Positions 34,547 through 44,637 of a stretch of 64,000 bases of DNA are shown here, one piece after another; within the stretch, counting starts at the first letter, position 1, and every line of letters begins with the position of its first letter. The notes below the pieces were generated by a model. That model saw nothing but the letters and a program-made list of their open reading frames with translations, searched no databases and was not told the DNA's origin. The position numbers and the translations under genes are program-made. The stretch covers positions 1,178,001 to 1,242,000 of the forward strand of contig NZ_CP053707.1 of NCBI RefSeq assembly GCF_013201035.1. Direction: 5' to 3'. The stretch comes from Arthrobacter sp. NEB 688. GTDB taxonomy: Bacteria; Actinomycetota; Actinomycetes; Actinomycetales; Dermatophilaceae.

Positions 34547-35827
34547 CCCGTCCCGCCGGCCGCGCAGGAGCGCGACCCCGGCGACCGGGAGCAGCGCCCA
34601 CCACCACCGCAGGCCGTCGCGGGCCACGAGGCCCTGCGCCGCCATCAGCCCGAGACCGCCGCAGCCCAGGGCGGTCGCGAGCAGGGGGCGCCACGCATCG
34701 ACCGGGCCGGCGACCGGCCGCACGGACTCGAACCGCCCGACGACCGCGACCACCCCGAGCGTCAGGACCGTCAGCACCGCCCACCAGAGCGGCCGACCCA
34801 GCCACCACCCCGTCGACAGCGGCTCGGCCCCGAGGCCGAACCCGCCCAGGAGCAGCGACCCCGCGACGACGAGGGCCATGACCGTGAGGTGCCACAGGTA
34901 GACGCTCATCATCCGGCTGCCGAGCCGCACGGTGGCGGCCCACGGGCGCTCGCGCGCCATCCACCGGGCGAGGAGGGGCTCGACGGCCAGGACGAGCCCG
35001 GCCTGCAGCAGCCCGAGGAACCCGAGCGTCACGCGCGTCGGGTAGCTGTTGTTCACGACGGCGGTGTCGAGGCCGATCATCGAGACCGGGTACGGGCCGA
35101 GCGCGACGAGGGCCACGAGGCCGACGCCCCCGACCGCCGCGAGGGCCAGCCGCCGGCCGGTGCCCGCGAGCCGCCCGTCGAACCAGGCGTACCCGAGCTG
35201 GTGGACCGCGCCCCAGACGAGCACGTAGTTGGCGAAGCCGACCCACCACAGGTCGGTCGTCAGGCTCACGAGGTCGACGAGGCCCCCGACGGCCAGCCCG
35301 ACGACGACCGACGCCCAGCCCCACCGCTCCCAGAGGCGCAGGGTCAGCGGGGCCAGCGAGCAGACGACGACGTACGCCGCGAGGAACCACGTCGGGACGA
35401 GCGCGACCTGCGACGCGGTGCGCAGCGCGGCCCGGTCGGCCCCGGCGAGGTCGGCGACGACGAGCAGGACCACCCACGTGAGGAGCAGCGGCACGACGGG
35501 CACGAGCAGCCGGCGCAGGCGCCCCCGGAGCCACTCCGGCGCCCCGGCCCCGCGCGCACGGGACCGCCTCCAGGACAGCGCGTTCGCGTAGCCGCCGACG
35601 AGGAAGAACACCGGCATCACCTGGAAGACCCACGTCAGCGGGTGCGTCCACGGGGCGAGGTCGAGCACCGCCCCGGTGACGAGCCGGCCGTCGCGCACGA
35701 CGACGGCCGCCATCAGCCAGTGCCCGAGGACGACGACGGTGAGGGCGGCGACGCGCAGCAGGTCGACGACGCGATGGCGGGAGGCGGGGGTGGCGGCGGC
35801 GATGTCGCGCGCGGTCGTGGTCGGCAC
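34292..35827 (-). CDS. Acyltransferase-3 family membrane protein with antisense-overlap tail
   Basis: Frame of 511 residues. From RHRVVDLLRVAALTVVVLGHW onward about ten membrane helices show the acyltransferase 3 pattern (MPVFFLVGGYANALSW, SVYLWHLTVM). These enzymes O-acylate sugars or envelope polymers. The membrane domain ends near residue 425, but no stop occurs until 34292, so the last ~85 residues are translated from DNA antisense to the ECF42 gene. That tail is hydrophilic and low-complexity (GGGVVGTGQELGADRREP), and may be an artefact of a lost stop. GTG 35827 follows CACGCT by 6 nt. Confidence 0.78.
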   Translation of the reverse strand: MPTTTARDIAAATPASRHRVVDLLRVAALTVVVLGHWLMAAVVVRDGRLVTGAVLDLAPWTHPLTWVFQVMPVFFLVGGYANALSWRRSRARGAGAPEWLRGRLRRLLVPVVPLLLTWVVLLVVADLAGADRAALRTASQVALVPTWFLAAYVVVCSLAPLTLRLWERWGWASVVVGLAVGGLVDLVSLTTDLWWVGFANYVLVWGAVHQLGYAWFDGRLAGTGRRLALAAVGGVGLVALVALGPYPVSMIGLDTAVVNNSYPTRVTLGFLGLLQAGLVLAVEPLLARWMARERPWAATVRLGSRMMSVYLWHLTVMALVVAGSLLLGGFGLGAEPLSTGWWLGRPLWWAVLTVLTLGVVAVVGRFESVRPVAGPVDAWRPLLATALGCGGLGLMAAQGLVARDGLRWWWALLPVAGVALLRGRRDGSSGGEGLPAGQQVGALDVVAAQPDRLVEGGDGGGVVGTGQELGADRREPVARREGLVETVERGEAGGGAVALGQGHGSGQSGAR

Positions 35828-35930
35828 GACCCCAGCGTGACGCGCGAGGACCCGCCGGGACCTGAGCACCGCTACCCACGCCGCGGAGGGTGCCCCGGTC
35901 CCGACGGGCCTGCGTCGGGGTGGACGAGCG

Positions 35931-36851
35931 TCAGGCAGCGCCGCTCGTCGCGACGGCCGTGGCCGGGAGCACGACCGAGAGCCGGCCGGCCCCGTACCCC
36001 GAGACCGTGACGACCATGTCGTCGCGGGTCAGCGAGCCCGCCATCGGGGCGAGCACCTCCGCCGGGGGCGTCGAGCGGCCGAACCACACCCGGCCGAGCC
36101 GGACGTGGGGGCCGCCGCCACCGTTGAAGAGGGAGGAGAAGACGTTGAGCGCCTCCGAGAACGCGGACTCGACGGGCGGCGTCGTCTCGCCGTCCTTGAC
36201 CAGCCCCTCGGCCGCGGGGGCGGGGGTGAGGGAGAGGCACGCGCCCAGGCGGACGACCAGCTCGTGGTCGGCGACGAACAGCGCGGCCAGGTGGCCGTCG
36301 TCGCCGACGAGCTCGGCGGTCGTCGTCCGGCCGTCGCCGGGGGCCGGGGCGCCGACGGCGGAGTCGACCGCGCAGTCGCGCCCGAGCAGCCGCTCGAGCA
36401 GGTCGCGCGACTCCTTGCGCTCGGGCAGCCCGGTGTGGCCGGCGACCCGCTCCTCGACCTTGACGGTCGCGACGGGGGCGTGCACGCCGCGCCCGAGGAC
36501 GGGGTCGAGGTGCAGGGCGAAGGACTCGGCCGTGAAGGGCTTGCCGATGAGGAAGAGCGCCCCGGCCTGGAGGGCCTGGACCCGCATGAGCGAGGAGCCC
36601 TCGGAGGTGATGAAGCCGAACGGCGTCGCGTCCCCGGCCGCGCGCAGCGCCTCGAGGAACTCGATGCCCGACATCTCCGGCATGTTCCAGTCGGACAGGA
36701 CGAGGTCGGGGCGGTGGGACGCGACGACCTCCAGCCCGGCGCGGCCGTTCTCGGCCTCGACGATCTCGTGCCCGCCGTGGCCGGCCTGGCGCAGGGTGCG
36801 GGTGACGATCTGGCGCATGACGCGGGAGTCGTCGACGACGAGGATCCTCAT
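35931..36851 (-). CDS. Response regulator fused to a CheX-like domain
   Basis: 306 residues. Receiver domain 1-120 with Asp7/Asp8, phospho-site Asp54 (LVLSDWNMPEMSG) and Lys104. The C-terminal half (about 125-306) contains ESAFSEALNVFSSLFNG: Ser229-x3-Glu233-x2-Asn236 matches the [D/S]xxxExxN phosphatase motif of CheX/CheC proteins, so a REC-CheX fusion is inferred. Last gene of the chemotaxis operon, with an ATGA overlap after cheX. It may be a phosphate sink or a self-dephosphorylating regulator. Confidence 0.8.
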   Translation of the reverse strand: MRILVVDDSRVMRQIVTRTLRQAGHGGHEIVEAENGRAGLEVVASHRPDLVLSDWNMPEMSGIEFLEALRAAGDATPFGFITSEGSSLMRVQALQAGALFLIGKPFTAESFALHLDPVLGRGVHAPVATVKVEERVAGHTGLPERKESRDLLERLLGRDCAVDSAVGAPAPGDGRTTTAELVGDDGHLAALFVADHELVVRLGACLSLTPAPAAEGLVKDGETTPPVESAFSEALNVFSSLFNGGGGPHVRLGRVWFGRSTPPAEVLAPMAGSLTRDDMVVTVSGYGAGRLSVVLPATAVATSGAA

Positions 36852-37303
36852 CGGGTGGCCTCCAGGGGGGTGACGGCGACGCGCAGGTTGCCGGCGGTCG
36901 CGAGGTAGGTGGCGGCGACGGTGTCCGGTCCGGACGGCTCGGCGGAGCCGTCCTGGTGGACCTCGGGCAGGCCGAGCGTCGCGTGGTCGGGCAGGAGGGA
37001 CTTGACGTTGCCGGCGACGATGTTGGCGATCTCGCCGAGCGCGTCACGCACCTCGTCGGCGTCCGGCGGCAGGCCCGCGGGCAGGGCCAGGAGGTCGCGG
37101 GTCAGGTCGGACGCGACGTCGCGCGTGCAGCTGACGACGACCGAGCCGCTCCACGTGCCGTGGATGTCGACCCGCGCCCGGACCGAGTCGGGGGGCGCCG
37201 GCGTGGCCGGGGTCGCGACCGTGGGCTCGCCGAAGAGCGACTCCCACACGGTCGAGACGATGCTGTCGAGGTACTCGGCCTCGATGGGGCTGGCGTCGGT
37301 CAT
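36848..37303 (-). CDS. cheX: CheX-type CheY-P phosphatase
   Basis: 151 residues. The motif DALGEIANIVAGNVKSLLP gives Asp87-x3-Glu91-x2-Asn94, the catalytic signature of CheX/CheC/FliY phosphatases. N-terminal helix EAEYLDSIVSTVWESLFGEP and beta strands typical of the CheX fold (HGTWSGSVVVSC). It should remove phosphate from CheY-P and end signalling, replacing the absent CheZ. ATGA overlap with the downstream regulator; 4-bp overlap with cheR upstream. Confidence 0.85.
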   Translation of the reverse strand: MTDASPIEAEYLDSIVSTVWESLFGEPTVATPATPAPPDSVRARVDIHGTWSGSVVVSCTRDVASDLTRDLLALPAGLPPDADEVRDALGEIANIVAGNVKSLLPDHATLGLPEVHQDGSAEPSGPDTVAATYLATAGNLRVAVTPLEATR

Positions 37304-38133
37304 CGGGGACCGCCTCTCTGGGTGAGCTGGTAGGCCATGGCCCGGCCGAGCGCCTTGCGCTCGAACCCGGCGTCCAGCCCGAGGGTCGTCTCGGCGGCGC
37401 CGAGGAACAGGTAGCCCCCGGGCCGGAGGACACCACGGATGGCCCCGAGCACGGCGGCCTTCGTGGCGACGTCGAAGTAGATGAGCACGTTGCGCAGGAA
37501 CACGACGTCGAAGCGGGGCAGCAGCGGGAGCGGCGCCGCGAGGTTGAGCGTGCGCGCGAGGATCATCGAGCGCAGCTGGGGGGAGGCCTCCCACTCGGTC
37601 CCGACCCGCTGGAAGTGCTGGACGAGCCGGGGCGCCGACAGGCCGCGACCGACCTCGAGCTGGCTGAAGCGCCCGGCCCGGGTCCGCTCGACCATCTGCG
37701 GCGAGAGGTCGGTGGCGGTGATGCGGGCCTGCCAGCCGACCGGCAGCGTCTCCAGCGCGGTCATGCCGAGCGAGTAGGGCTCCTGCCCGGAGCTGCACGC
37801 GGCCGCCCAGATGTTGAGGGCCCGGTCCGGGCGCGGCGTCGAGGTGATCTCGGGGATGACGATCCGGCCGAGGGCGTCGAACGGGTGGATGTCGCGGAAG
37901 AACGACGTCTCGTTCGTCGTCATCGCCTCGACGACGCTGGAGCGGATCGGGTCGGTGGGGCGCGAGCGCAGGCGGCTGGCGAGCGCGGCGAGGTTGGGCA
38001 GGCCGGCCTTCGTCGCGACCGGGGTCAGCCGGGCGCTCACGAGGTACTCCTTGCCCCGTTCGAGCACGATCGCGCTGTCCTGCATGACGATCCGGGCGAA
38101 GAGGTCGAAGTCGGCGGTGTCGAGTGCGGTCAT
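37300..38133 (-). CDS. cheR: Chemoreceptor methyltransferase CheR
   Basis: 277 residues. N-terminal helical domain (FARIVMQDSAIVLERGKEYLV), TTNETSFFRD, then a SAM-binding Rossmann fold with NIWAAACSSGQEPYSLGM and ITATDLSPQMVERTRAGRF; FDVVFLRNVLIYFD is the late CheR motif. It methylates glutamates on the receptor encoded in this operon. 4-bp overlaps on both sides. Confidence 0.95.
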   Translation of the reverse strand: MTALDTADFDLFARIVMQDSAIVLERGKEYLVSARLTPVATKAGLPNLAALASRLRSRPTDPIRSSVVEAMTTNETSFFRDIHPFDALGRIVIPEITSTPRPDRALNIWAAACSSGQEPYSLGMTALETLPVGWQARITATDLSPQMVERTRAGRFSQLEVGRGLSAPRLVQHFQRVGTEWEASPQLRSMILARTLNLAAPLPLLPRFDVVFLRNVLIYFDVATKAAVLGAIRGVLRPGGYLFLGAAETTLGLDAGFERKALGRAMAYQLTQRGGPR

Positions 38134-39254
38134 GCCGCACCTCCCTGGGTGGACCGGCCGACGGCGAGGCGGCCGGCGATGGTGTGGGCGATGGCACCGA
38201 GGGGGAGGACGCGCGAGGCGTGGCCCTGGGCGACGACCTGCCCCGGCATCCCCCAGACGACGGAGGTCGCCTCGTCCTGGGCGTAGACGACGCCGCCGGC
38301 GCGCACGACGTCCCCCGCGGACGCGGCGCCGTCGGCGCCCATCCCGGTGAGGACGACGGCCAGGGTGCGCGAACCGTAGACCCGGGCCAGCGAGCGGAAG
38401 AGCACGTCGACCGCGGGGCGGCAGTGGTTCTCCTTCTCGCCGTCGGACAGGGCGACGGACGCGGCGCCGGCGGAGCCGACGACCGTGAGGTGGCGGTCGC
38501 CCGGGGCGATGTGGACGACCCCCGGCCGCAGCCGCTCGCCGTCGGTGGCCTCGACGACGCGCAGGGCGCCGGACCGGTCGAGGCGCTCGGCGAGCAGCCG
38601 GGTGAAGACCGGCGGCATGTGCTGGACGACGAGGACGGGCACGGGGAGGTTGCGGGGGAGACCGTCGAGGACGACCGCGAGGGCCTCCGGGCCCCCGGTC
38701 GAGGAGCCGATGGCGAGGACGTCGATGCGCTGGGCGTGCTCGGTGAGGAGCGAGCCGGGGGCGATCGGGGTCGGGGCCTGGCGCCCCCGGGCCGGGTGCT
38801 CGGCGAGGGCCCGGACGCGGGCGGCGGGGACGGCCGGGATGGCCGGCTTCGGGGGGCAGAGGGCGACGAGGCGCTCCCCGAGCTCGCGACGGATCGTCGC
38901 GACCGACTCCAGGAGGCCGCCGGCGCTGCTCGGCTTGGTCACGTAGTCGCGCGCCCCGGCGGCGAGGGCGTCGAAGGTCGCCCGGGCGCCGCGCTCGGTG
39001 AGCGTCGAGAACATGATGACCGGCAGGGTCGGGTGGCTGCGGTGCAGCGCCCGCATCGTCTCGATGCCGTCCATGACGGGCATCTCGATGTCGAGGACCA
39101 CCGCGTCCGGGCGCACCTCGTCGATGAGCGCGAGCCCCTCGCGACCGTTGACCGCCTGGCCGCCGAGCTCGATGCCGGGCAGGGCGCGCAGCGCCTCGCC
39201 GACGATCCGCCGGACGGTGGGGGAGTCGTCCACGTGGACGACACGGATGGTCAT
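38130..39254 (-). CDS. cheB: Chemoreceptor methylesterase CheB
   Basis: 374 residues. Receiver domain with phospho-site Asp55 (AVVLDIEMPVMDG), linker rich in Ala/Pro, and a catalytic domain with the triad motifs GSSTGGPEAL (Ser), VVQHMPPVFT (His) and VVLTGMGADGA (Asp). It demethylates or deamidates receptors upon phosphorylation by CheA. ATGA overlap with cheY upstream. Confidence 0.96.
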   Translation of the reverse strand: MTIRVVHVDDSPTVRRIVGEALRALPGIELGGQAVNGREGLALIDEVRPDAVVLDIEMPVMDGIETMRALHRSHPTLPVIMFSTLTERGARATFDALAAGARDYVTKPSSAGGLLESVATIRRELGERLVALCPPKPAIPAVPAARVRALAEHPARGRQAPTPIAPGSLLTEHAQRIDVLAIGSSTGGPEALAVVLDGLPRNLPVPVLVVQHMPPVFTRLLAERLDRSGALRVVEATDGERLRPGVVHIAPGDRHLTVVGSAGAASVALSDGEKENHCRPAVDVLFRSLARVYGSRTLAVVLTGMGADGAASAGDVVRAGGVVYAQDEATSVVWGMPGQVVAQGHASRVLPLGAIAHTIAGRLAVGRSTQGGAA

Positions 39255-39637
39255 GACACGGGCACGAGGCCGAGGAGCTGGAGCTTCTCCTCGATCGCCT
39301 CCGGCGGGAAGGGCTTGATGAGGTACTCGTGGGCCCCGGCCGCCAGGGCCCGGACGATCTGCCCGTGCTCGGACTCGGTCGTCACCATCATGAGGTTGAT
39401 GTCGCGCCAGGCCGGGTTGGCCCGGACCGCGACGACGAACTCGAGCCCGGTCATCACCGGCATGTTCCAGTCGATGAGGCACACGTCCGGCAGCGTCCCC
39501 GCGGCGTCCGCGGCGGCGACGACGTCGAGGGCCTCCTGGCCGTCACCGGCCTGGCTCACCTCGAACCCCATCCCGACGAGGATGCGCGAGAGCAGCGTCC
39601 GCATCGTGCGGCTGTCGTCGACGACGAGCGCGCGCAT
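39251..39637 (-). CDS. cheY: Single-domain response regulator CheY
   Basis: 128 residues. Asp7/Asp8, phospho-site Asp56 (VCLIDWNMP), Thr in MVTTESEHG and Lys in LIKPFPPE: a complete stand-alone receiver, expected to carry the CheA signal to the flagellar switch or another target. Its ATG overlaps the mcp stop by 1 bp. Confidence 0.95.
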   Translation of the reverse strand: MRALVVDDSRTMRTLLSRILVGMGFEVSQAGDGQEALDVVAAADAAGTLPDVCLIDWNMPVMTGLEFVVAVRANPAWRDINLMMVTTESEHGQIVRALAAGAHEYLIKPFPPEAIEEKLQLLGLVPVS

Positions 39638-41259
39638 CAGACGGCGAACCGGTCGACGGCGGCGCGGAGCGTCATCGAGATGGACTCGACCTCGCTCGCG
39701 GTGCTCCGCACGGTGGCGACACCGTCGGCGGCGCGGGACTGGGCCTCGGCGTCGTCGGCGATGCTCGTGGCGATGCTGCCGGTCCCGGTCGCGGCGTCGG
39801 CGACGTTGCGCGACATCTCCGAGGTCGTGGCCGTCTGTTCCTCCACGGCGGAGGCGATCGTCGTCTGGTGGTCGTTGATCTGGGCGACGACCCCGTCGAT
39901 CCGGCTGATCGCCGCGACGGCGGCCTCGGCGTCGGACTGGATGGAGGAGACGCGGACCTGGATCTCGGCGGTCGCGCGGCGTGTCTCGCGGGCGAGCTCC
40001 TTGACCTCGTTGGCGACGACCGCGAACCCGCGGCCGTGCTCGCCGGCCCGGGCGGCCTCGATCGTGGCGTTGAGCGCGAGCATGTTCGTCTGCTCGGCGA
40101 TCTTCTCGATCGTCTCGACGACCGTGCCGATCTGGGTCGAGGACTCGCCGAGGCTCGCGACGGTCTGGCTGGTCTGCGCCGCGAGGGCGACCGCCTCCTG
40201 GCCGACGCGGGCGGCGGCGTTCGCGGAGTGGGCGATCTCGCCCACCGAGGCGGCCATCTGCTCGGTCGCCGCGGCGACCGTCTGGACGTTGGCGCTCACC
40301 TGGTGGGCCGCGGCGGCGGTGTCCCGGGAGGTCTTCGCCTTGCTGTCGGCGCCCTTGGCCATGCCCTGGGTCACCGTCGCCATCGTCGAGGAGGCGTGGC
40401 TGAGCGCGCTGGCGTTGCGGGCGATCTCGGTGATCATCGTCCGGACACCGGCCGCGGCCTCGTTGTAGGTGGTGGCCATGACGCCGAGGTCGTCGCCGCT
40501 CAGCACCTCGGCCCGGACGGTGAGGTCACCGTCGCGCAGGGCCTCGAGGCCGCGCGAGACGGAACGGACCGACCGGCCGACGGAGCGCATCATCCCGAAG
40601 CCCAGGGCGGCGGAGAGGAGCCCGCCGGCCAGGAGCACGACCCAGATGGTGCGGCCCGTGCCGGAGCTCTGCTCCTGGGTGGCGTCGACCTCGCGCTTCG
40701 CGGTCGCGAGCCGGGTGGCCTCCTCCGCGTCGAGCGCGTCGGCCGCGGCCGAGATGAGCGGCTGGCCCTGCGAGGCCATGAGCGTGCGGAAGGTGTCGAC
40801 GTCACCGCGCTGCAGGGCGGGGACGAGCGTGGTGTCGCGCAGGCTCGTGAACGCGTCCCACTTCGCGGTGAAGTCCCGCCAGCCCGTGCTCCCGGCGTCG
40901 CCACCGGCCTCCTCGAGCTTCTGGTACTCGGCGCGCCACCGAGTGAGGTCGGCGTCGGTCTCGGCGAGCGCGTCGGAGGCCGACTTCTGCGCGGCCGAAC
41001 CGGGCGCGGTGAGCGCGAGCTCGGTGAGGCGCAGGCGGGACTTGATCTCCTCCTGGTGGACCCGACCGAGGGCGACCGTGGCGAGGACACCGTCCACGCG
41101 GATCCCGGCGGCGGCGGCGGAGGCCGCCCCGAGCCCGCCGATGGCCACGGTCGCGACGAAGGCGGAGGCCACGAGGAACGAGCCGAGGGTGACGAGCATC
41201 TTCGTGGTGAGTCGCAGGTTCGAGAACCAGGCGACGGGTGGGAAGGAGCGGGATGACAT
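39637..41259 (-). CDS. Methyl-accepting chemotaxis protein
   Basis: 540 residues. TM1 (about 22-45), an extracytoplasmic four-helix-bundle sensor (46-195), TM2 (about 200-222), HAMP domain, then the signalling domain with the hairpin tip [39 protein letters not shown] (given here only as its known landmark; key residues Glu and Arg of the tip are intact). It lacks a C-terminal NWETF pentapeptide. Ligand unknown. GGAGGA 7 nt before the ATG at 41259. It is the only receptor in the window. Confidence 0.93.
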   Translation of the reverse strand: MSSRSFPPVAWFSNLRLTTKMLVTLGSFLVASAFVATVAIGGLGAASAAAAGIRVDGVLATVALGRVHQEEIKSRLRLTELALTAPGSAAQKSASDALAETDADLTRWRAEYQKLEEAGGDAGSTGWRDFTAKWDAFTSLRDTTLVPALQRGDVDTFRTLMASQGQPLISAAADALDAEEATRLATAKREVDATQEQSSGTGRTIWVVLLAGGLLSAALGFGMMRSVGRSVRSVSRGLEALRDGDLTVRAEVLSGDDLGVMATTYNEAAAGVRTMITEIARNASALSHASSTMATVTQGMAKGADSKAKTSRDTAAAAHQVSANVQTVAAATEQMAASVGEIAHSANAAARVGQEAVALAAQTSQTVASLGESSTQIGTVVETIEKIAEQTNMLALNATIEAARAGEHGRGFAVVANEVKELARETRRATAEIQVRVSSIQSDAEAAVAAISRIDGVVAQINDHQTTIASAVEEQTATTSEMSRNVADAATGTGSIATSIADDAEAQSRAADGVATVRSTASEVESISMTLRAAVDRFAV

Positions 41260-41330
41260 GGCGTGTCCTCCGGGGAGCGGGCGGGTGGTCGTGCCCGGGC
41301 GGTGCCGGAGCGCGGTGGGCTGGGTGGCGG

Positions 41331-41753
41331 TCATCGGTCGAGGGCGAGGACAGCGTCGAGGCGGACGTCGAGCAGGAGGGAGTCGGCGAGGACGTAGGCC
41401 CCGCGGACGAGGTCGCGGATCGGGCCGGTCAGCGTGGCCGGCGGCGGTTGCATCCCGTCGACCTGGATGACGTCGCCGATCCGGTCGACGACGAGGGCGA
41501 CGGGGCCGCCCGGCGTCCGCACGACGACGGTGCCGGCGCTCTCGTCCTCCTGCGCCGGGGGCAGCGCGAAGCGGGCCCGCAGGTCCAGCCCGGTGACGAC
41601 CTGGCCGCGGAGGTTGAGCAGGCCGGCGACGCGGCGGTCCGCGCGCGGGACGGGGGTCATCGGCAGGGCGCCGAGGACCTCCTGGACCCGCTCGACCGGG
41701 AGGCCGACGAGGTGCTCGCCCAGGCTGAAGGTGACGTAGGTGGAGGCGCTCAC
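41331..41753 (-). CDS. cheW: CheW adaptor
   Basis: 140 residues. The CheW beta-barrel fold with [44 protein letters not shown] and [15 protein letters not shown]. It links the receptor to CheA. GTG start overlaps the cheA stop as GTGA. A 71-bp gap, holding the mcp ribosome site, separates it from mcp. Confidence 0.93.
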   Translation of the reverse strand: MSASTYVTFSLGEHLVGLPVERVQEVLGALPMTPVPRADRRVAGLLNLRGQVVTGLDLRARFALPPAQEDESAGTVVVRTPGGPVALVVDRIGDVIQVDGMQPPPATLTGPIRDLVRGAYVLADSLLLDVRLDAVLALDR

Positions 41754-44137
41754 GCCGGGACCTCCTCGAGGTGGACGGGGGTGGCGAGGGCCGTGCCGGC
41801 GGCCCGGACGGCCGCGTCGAGGTCGAGGATCTCGACGAGCCGGCCACCGACGACGGCGCCGCCGACGACCCCGGGTCCGCGCCGGCCCTCCTGGGCGGCG
41901 ACGTCGCCGTCCTCGACGTTGATGTCGAGGATCGCGTCGACGACGAGGCCGACGGGGTGCTCGCCGTGGTGGACGACGACGACCGAGCGGCGGCCGTCCC
42001 CGTGGGTCGTGCCGCGCGAGCCGCGGCCGGCGACGCGCAGGCCGCTGACGAGGGCGGAGACCTCGACGAGCGGCATGATGCCGCCGCGGTACCGGGCGGC
42101 CCAGCCCTCGCCGAGGCGCTCGACGCTCTCGTCGTCGAGGTCCTCGAGCCGGGTGACGACGTCGAGCGGGATCGCGATGTTGCGCTCGCCGTCGGCGCGC
42201 ACGACGACGAGGCGGCGGGCGCCCTCGTGGGTGTTCGTGAGGACGCCGGCCCCGGTGTCGCGCAGCTCCTCGCGCAGCTCGCCGGTCAGGGCGAGCGAGG
42301 CCAGGCCGGCCCCGTCGAGGATGAGGGCGACGGCCCCGTCGCCCAGGATCGTCCCGCCCGAGAAGACCTCGGTCCCGGCGAGGTGCTCGCCGAGCGAGGA
42401 GACGACGATCTCCTCGGTGTCGCGGACCTCGTCGACGACGAGCCCGAAGACCTTGCCGTCGACGTCGAGGACGACGATCGCACCGGGCGGGCCCGCGGGG
42501 CCCTCGAGCACGGTGCGGCCGTCGACGAGGGTGAGGAGGCGCTCGCGCAGGCGCAGGACCTGGACGCCGGCGACGTTCTCGACGACGTGCCCGCCGTCGT
42601 GGACGACGACGAGCTCGCGCACGAGGGTCTGCGGCACGGCGTAGCGCTGCTCGCCGACGACGACGATGAGCGCGGGGACGATGGCGAGGGTGAGCGGGAG
42701 GGTGAGGCGGCAGGTCGTGCCGCGCCCGACGGCCGAGGTGAGCTCGACGGTGCCGCCGATGGCCTCGATGTTGGTCTTGACGACGTCCATCCCGACCCCG
42801 CGCCCGGAGACGTTGGTGACGGCCGCGGCGGTCGAGAAACCGGGACGGAAGACGAGGGCGTAGGCCTCGTGCGGCGCCATCGCGGCGGCCTGCGCGGGCG
42901 AGACGATGCCGCGCTCGAGGGCCTTGGCGAGGATGACGTCCGGGTCCATGCCGGCGCCGTCGTCCTCGAGCTCGATGACGACGCGGCCCGACTCGTGCGA
43001 GGCGCGCAGGACGAGGGTGCCGGTGGCCGGCTTGCCCGCCATCGTGCGGACCTCCGGCGTCTCGATGCCGTGGTCGACGGCGTTGCGGACGAGGTGGGTC
43101 AGGGGGTCGCGGATGGCCTCGACGAGACCGCGGTCGAGCTCGGTCTCGCGGCCGAGCATCGTCAGGGCGACCTCCTTGCGGCAGGCCGTGGCCAGGTCGC
43201 GCACGACGCGGGGGAACTTGGCCCACACGGTGTCGACGGGCTGCATCCGGGCCTTCATGACGGCGTCCTGGAGGTCGCTCGTCACGACGTTGAGGCGCTG
43301 CATCATCGAGCCCATCGCGATGCGGCCGTCCTCGGTGGCCGCCGCCGCGGAGCGGCCCTGGACACCGGCGCCGGGGGCGCCGTCGTGGGCGGAGAGCTGG
43401 TTGCGGGTGAGGACGAGCTCGCCGACGAGACGCATGAGCGAGTCGAGGACGGCGACGTCGACGCGCACCGAGGACTCGGCCGCGCCGCGCCGGCCGCCGG
43501 TGTCGCGGTCGTCCTCGACGACGGCGACGGGGGCAGGCGCCGCGGGGGCAGGCGCCGCGGGGGCGAGCGCCGGGGTGGGCGCCGGGGGGGGCGCGGGCGC
43601 CGCTGCGGGGGGAGGTGCCGGCGCCGTCGCCGAGGAGGGGGGTGTGGCGACGGCACCGGCGGTCTCGGGGGCGTGGCCGGCGGGGGGGAGAGCCTGGCCG
43701 GCCCCCGGGACCCCGTCCCCGGCGTGGCCGGGGAGGGTCAGGGGGGTGTCGTCGAGCACCGACTGGTGCAGCGCCTCGACGAGCTCGGAGAAGTCGCTGC
43801 CTCCCTCGCCGTGCCCCGCCTCGACGGAGGCGAGCACGTCGCGGATGGCGTCGACGGTCGCGAGCAGGAGGCTCGCGCGGTCGGTCGTCAGGGACAGGTC
43901 GCCGTCGCGCAGCGAGGCGAGGAGGGTCTCGCCGGCGTGCGCGACGTGCTCGAGCACGGGCAGGCCGAGGAAGCCCGAGGTGCCCTTGATCGTGTGCACC
44001 GCCCGGAAGACGCGCGCGAGCCGGTCGCGGGCCTCGGGGTCCTTCTCGAGGGCCACCAGGTCCACGTCGATCTGGTCCAGGTTCTCGTGGGACTCCACGA
44101 GGAACTCATGGATGATCTCGTCCATCCCGTCGTCCAC
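41750..44137 (-). CDS. cheA: Chemotaxis histidine kinase CheA
   Basis: 795 residues. P1 domain with phospho-accepting His48 ([11 protein letters not shown]). No P2 (CheY-docking) domain is seen; a Pro/Ala-rich linker (about 150-215) takes its place. P3 dimerisation and P4 kinase follow, with [24 protein letters not shown] and [12 protein letters not shown]. Two CheW-like modules end the protein (about 500-630 and 640-790). The GTG at 44137 follows GGAGGTGG closely; ATG 44125 is an alternative. First gene of the minus-strand che operon. Confidence 0.95.
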   Translation of the reverse strand: MDDGMDEIIHEFLVESHENLDQIDVDLVALEKDPEARDRLARVFRAVHTIKGTSGFLGLPVLEHVAHAGETLLASLRDGDLSLTTDRASLLLATVDAIRDVLASVEAGHGEGGSDFSELVEALHQSVLDDTPLTLPGHAGDGVPGAGQALPPAGHAPETAGAVATPPSSATAPAPPPAAAPAPPPAPTPALAPAAPAPAAPAPVAVVEDDRDTGGRRGAAESSVRVDVAVLDSLMRLVGELVLTRNQLSAHDGAPGAGVQGRSAAAATEDGRIAMGSMMQRLNVVTSDLQDAVMKARMQPVDTVWAKFPRVVRDLATACRKEVALTMLGRETELDRGLVEAIRDPLTHLVRNAVDHGIETPEVRTMAGKPATGTLVLRASHESGRVVIELEDDGAGMDPDVILAKALERGIVSPAQAAAMAPHEAYALVFRPGFSTAAAVTNVSGRGVGMDVVKTNIEAIGGTVELTSAVGRGTTCRLTLPLTLAIVPALIVVVGEQRYAVPQTLVRELVVVHDGGHVVENVAGVQVLRLRERLLTLVDGRTVLEGPAGPPGAIVVLDVDGKVFGLVVDEVRDTEEIVVSSLGEHLAGTEVFSGGTILGDGAVALILDGAGLASLALTGELREELRDTGAGVLTNTHEGARRLVVVRADGERNIAIPLDVVTRLEDLDDESVERLGEGWAARYRGGIMPLVEVSALVSGLRVAGRGSRGTTHGDGRRSVVVVHHGEHPVGLVVDAILDINVEDGDVAAQEGRRGPGVVGGAVVGGRLVEILDLDAAVRAAGTALATPVHLEEVPA

Positions 44138-44351
44138 GACCCACCTCCGTGCGTGGTCGTCCCGGCGGGGTGCCGGGATCTGTCACCCGACGCATCGACC
44201 GGACGGGGCCCCGGTTTGACGAAGATTCGGTCAAGAAGCGCGCAAGGGTCGGTCCGGAGGTGCCTCCGACGCCCCGCGGACCCCGTGCGCACCACCCGTC
44301 CCACGGATGTGCGGATTCCGCGCCCGGAATGACGAATCCTCGACGAAGGCG

Positions 44352-44380
44352 TGGACAACGGCTGCGGAACGGCGCACACT
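44352..44380 (+). promoter_or_regulatory. Candidate promoter for fba leader or small RNA
   Basis: -35 TGGACA and -10 CACACT with a 17-bp spacer. Predicted start near 44387. Confidence 0.45.
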
Positions 44381-44482
44381 GGGCCCACGCAGGGACGGAA
44401 ACCGCAGGGGGTTCCACCCAACGACAGAGGGCCTCAGGCCTGCTGGCGGGCGGCTCCGGTGCAGGGACCGGGGGCGACCGTT

Positions 44483-44518
44483 CGACGGGGCGACACCGCA
44501 CAGGTGCCGCCCCGTTCG
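44483..44518 (+). terminator. Hairpin in the fba leader
   Basis: CGACGGGGCG pairs with CGCCCCGTTCG (one bulged T), with an inner CACC/GGTG stem. No U-run follows. It could end a ~130-nt RNA from the promoter at 44352 or attenuate fba. Confidence 0.5.
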
Positions 44519-44637
44519 TCGTCCCCGGGCGCCGGGCCGCCCACCTACCCGCAGGTACGGACAGGCCCGCGCGGCGCACGGCGGATGGTGGAAGGATCGG
44601 GGGCGTAGGGCCACCACCACGTCACGAGGAGAACACC

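Larger units (their letters stand above)
44138..44637. other. Divergent control region between cheA and fba
   Basis: 500 bp without a credible gene. On the plus strand, TGGACA (44352-44357), 17 bp and CACACT (44375-44380) form a plausible promoter about 250 nt before fba. Between it and fba are a GC-rich stretch with two GCAGGGAC direct repeats (44391 and 44461 areas) and a terminator-like hairpin at 44483-44518. The cheA promoter must lie on the minus strand here, but no convincing sigma-28-type site was found. No tRNA or known riboswitch was recognised. Confidence 0.55.

Noticed and set aside
41771-44332. 850-codon open frame antisense to cheA
   Set aside because: High-GC shadow frame: low-complexity Asp/Gly/Val/Arg-rich translation with no domain; cheA is unambiguous on the other strand.
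44387-44520. 6S, SRP or 6C RNA in the fba leader
   Set aside because: None of the signature elements (SRP GNAR tetraloop domain, C-rich 6C loops, 6S central bubble) could be identified.
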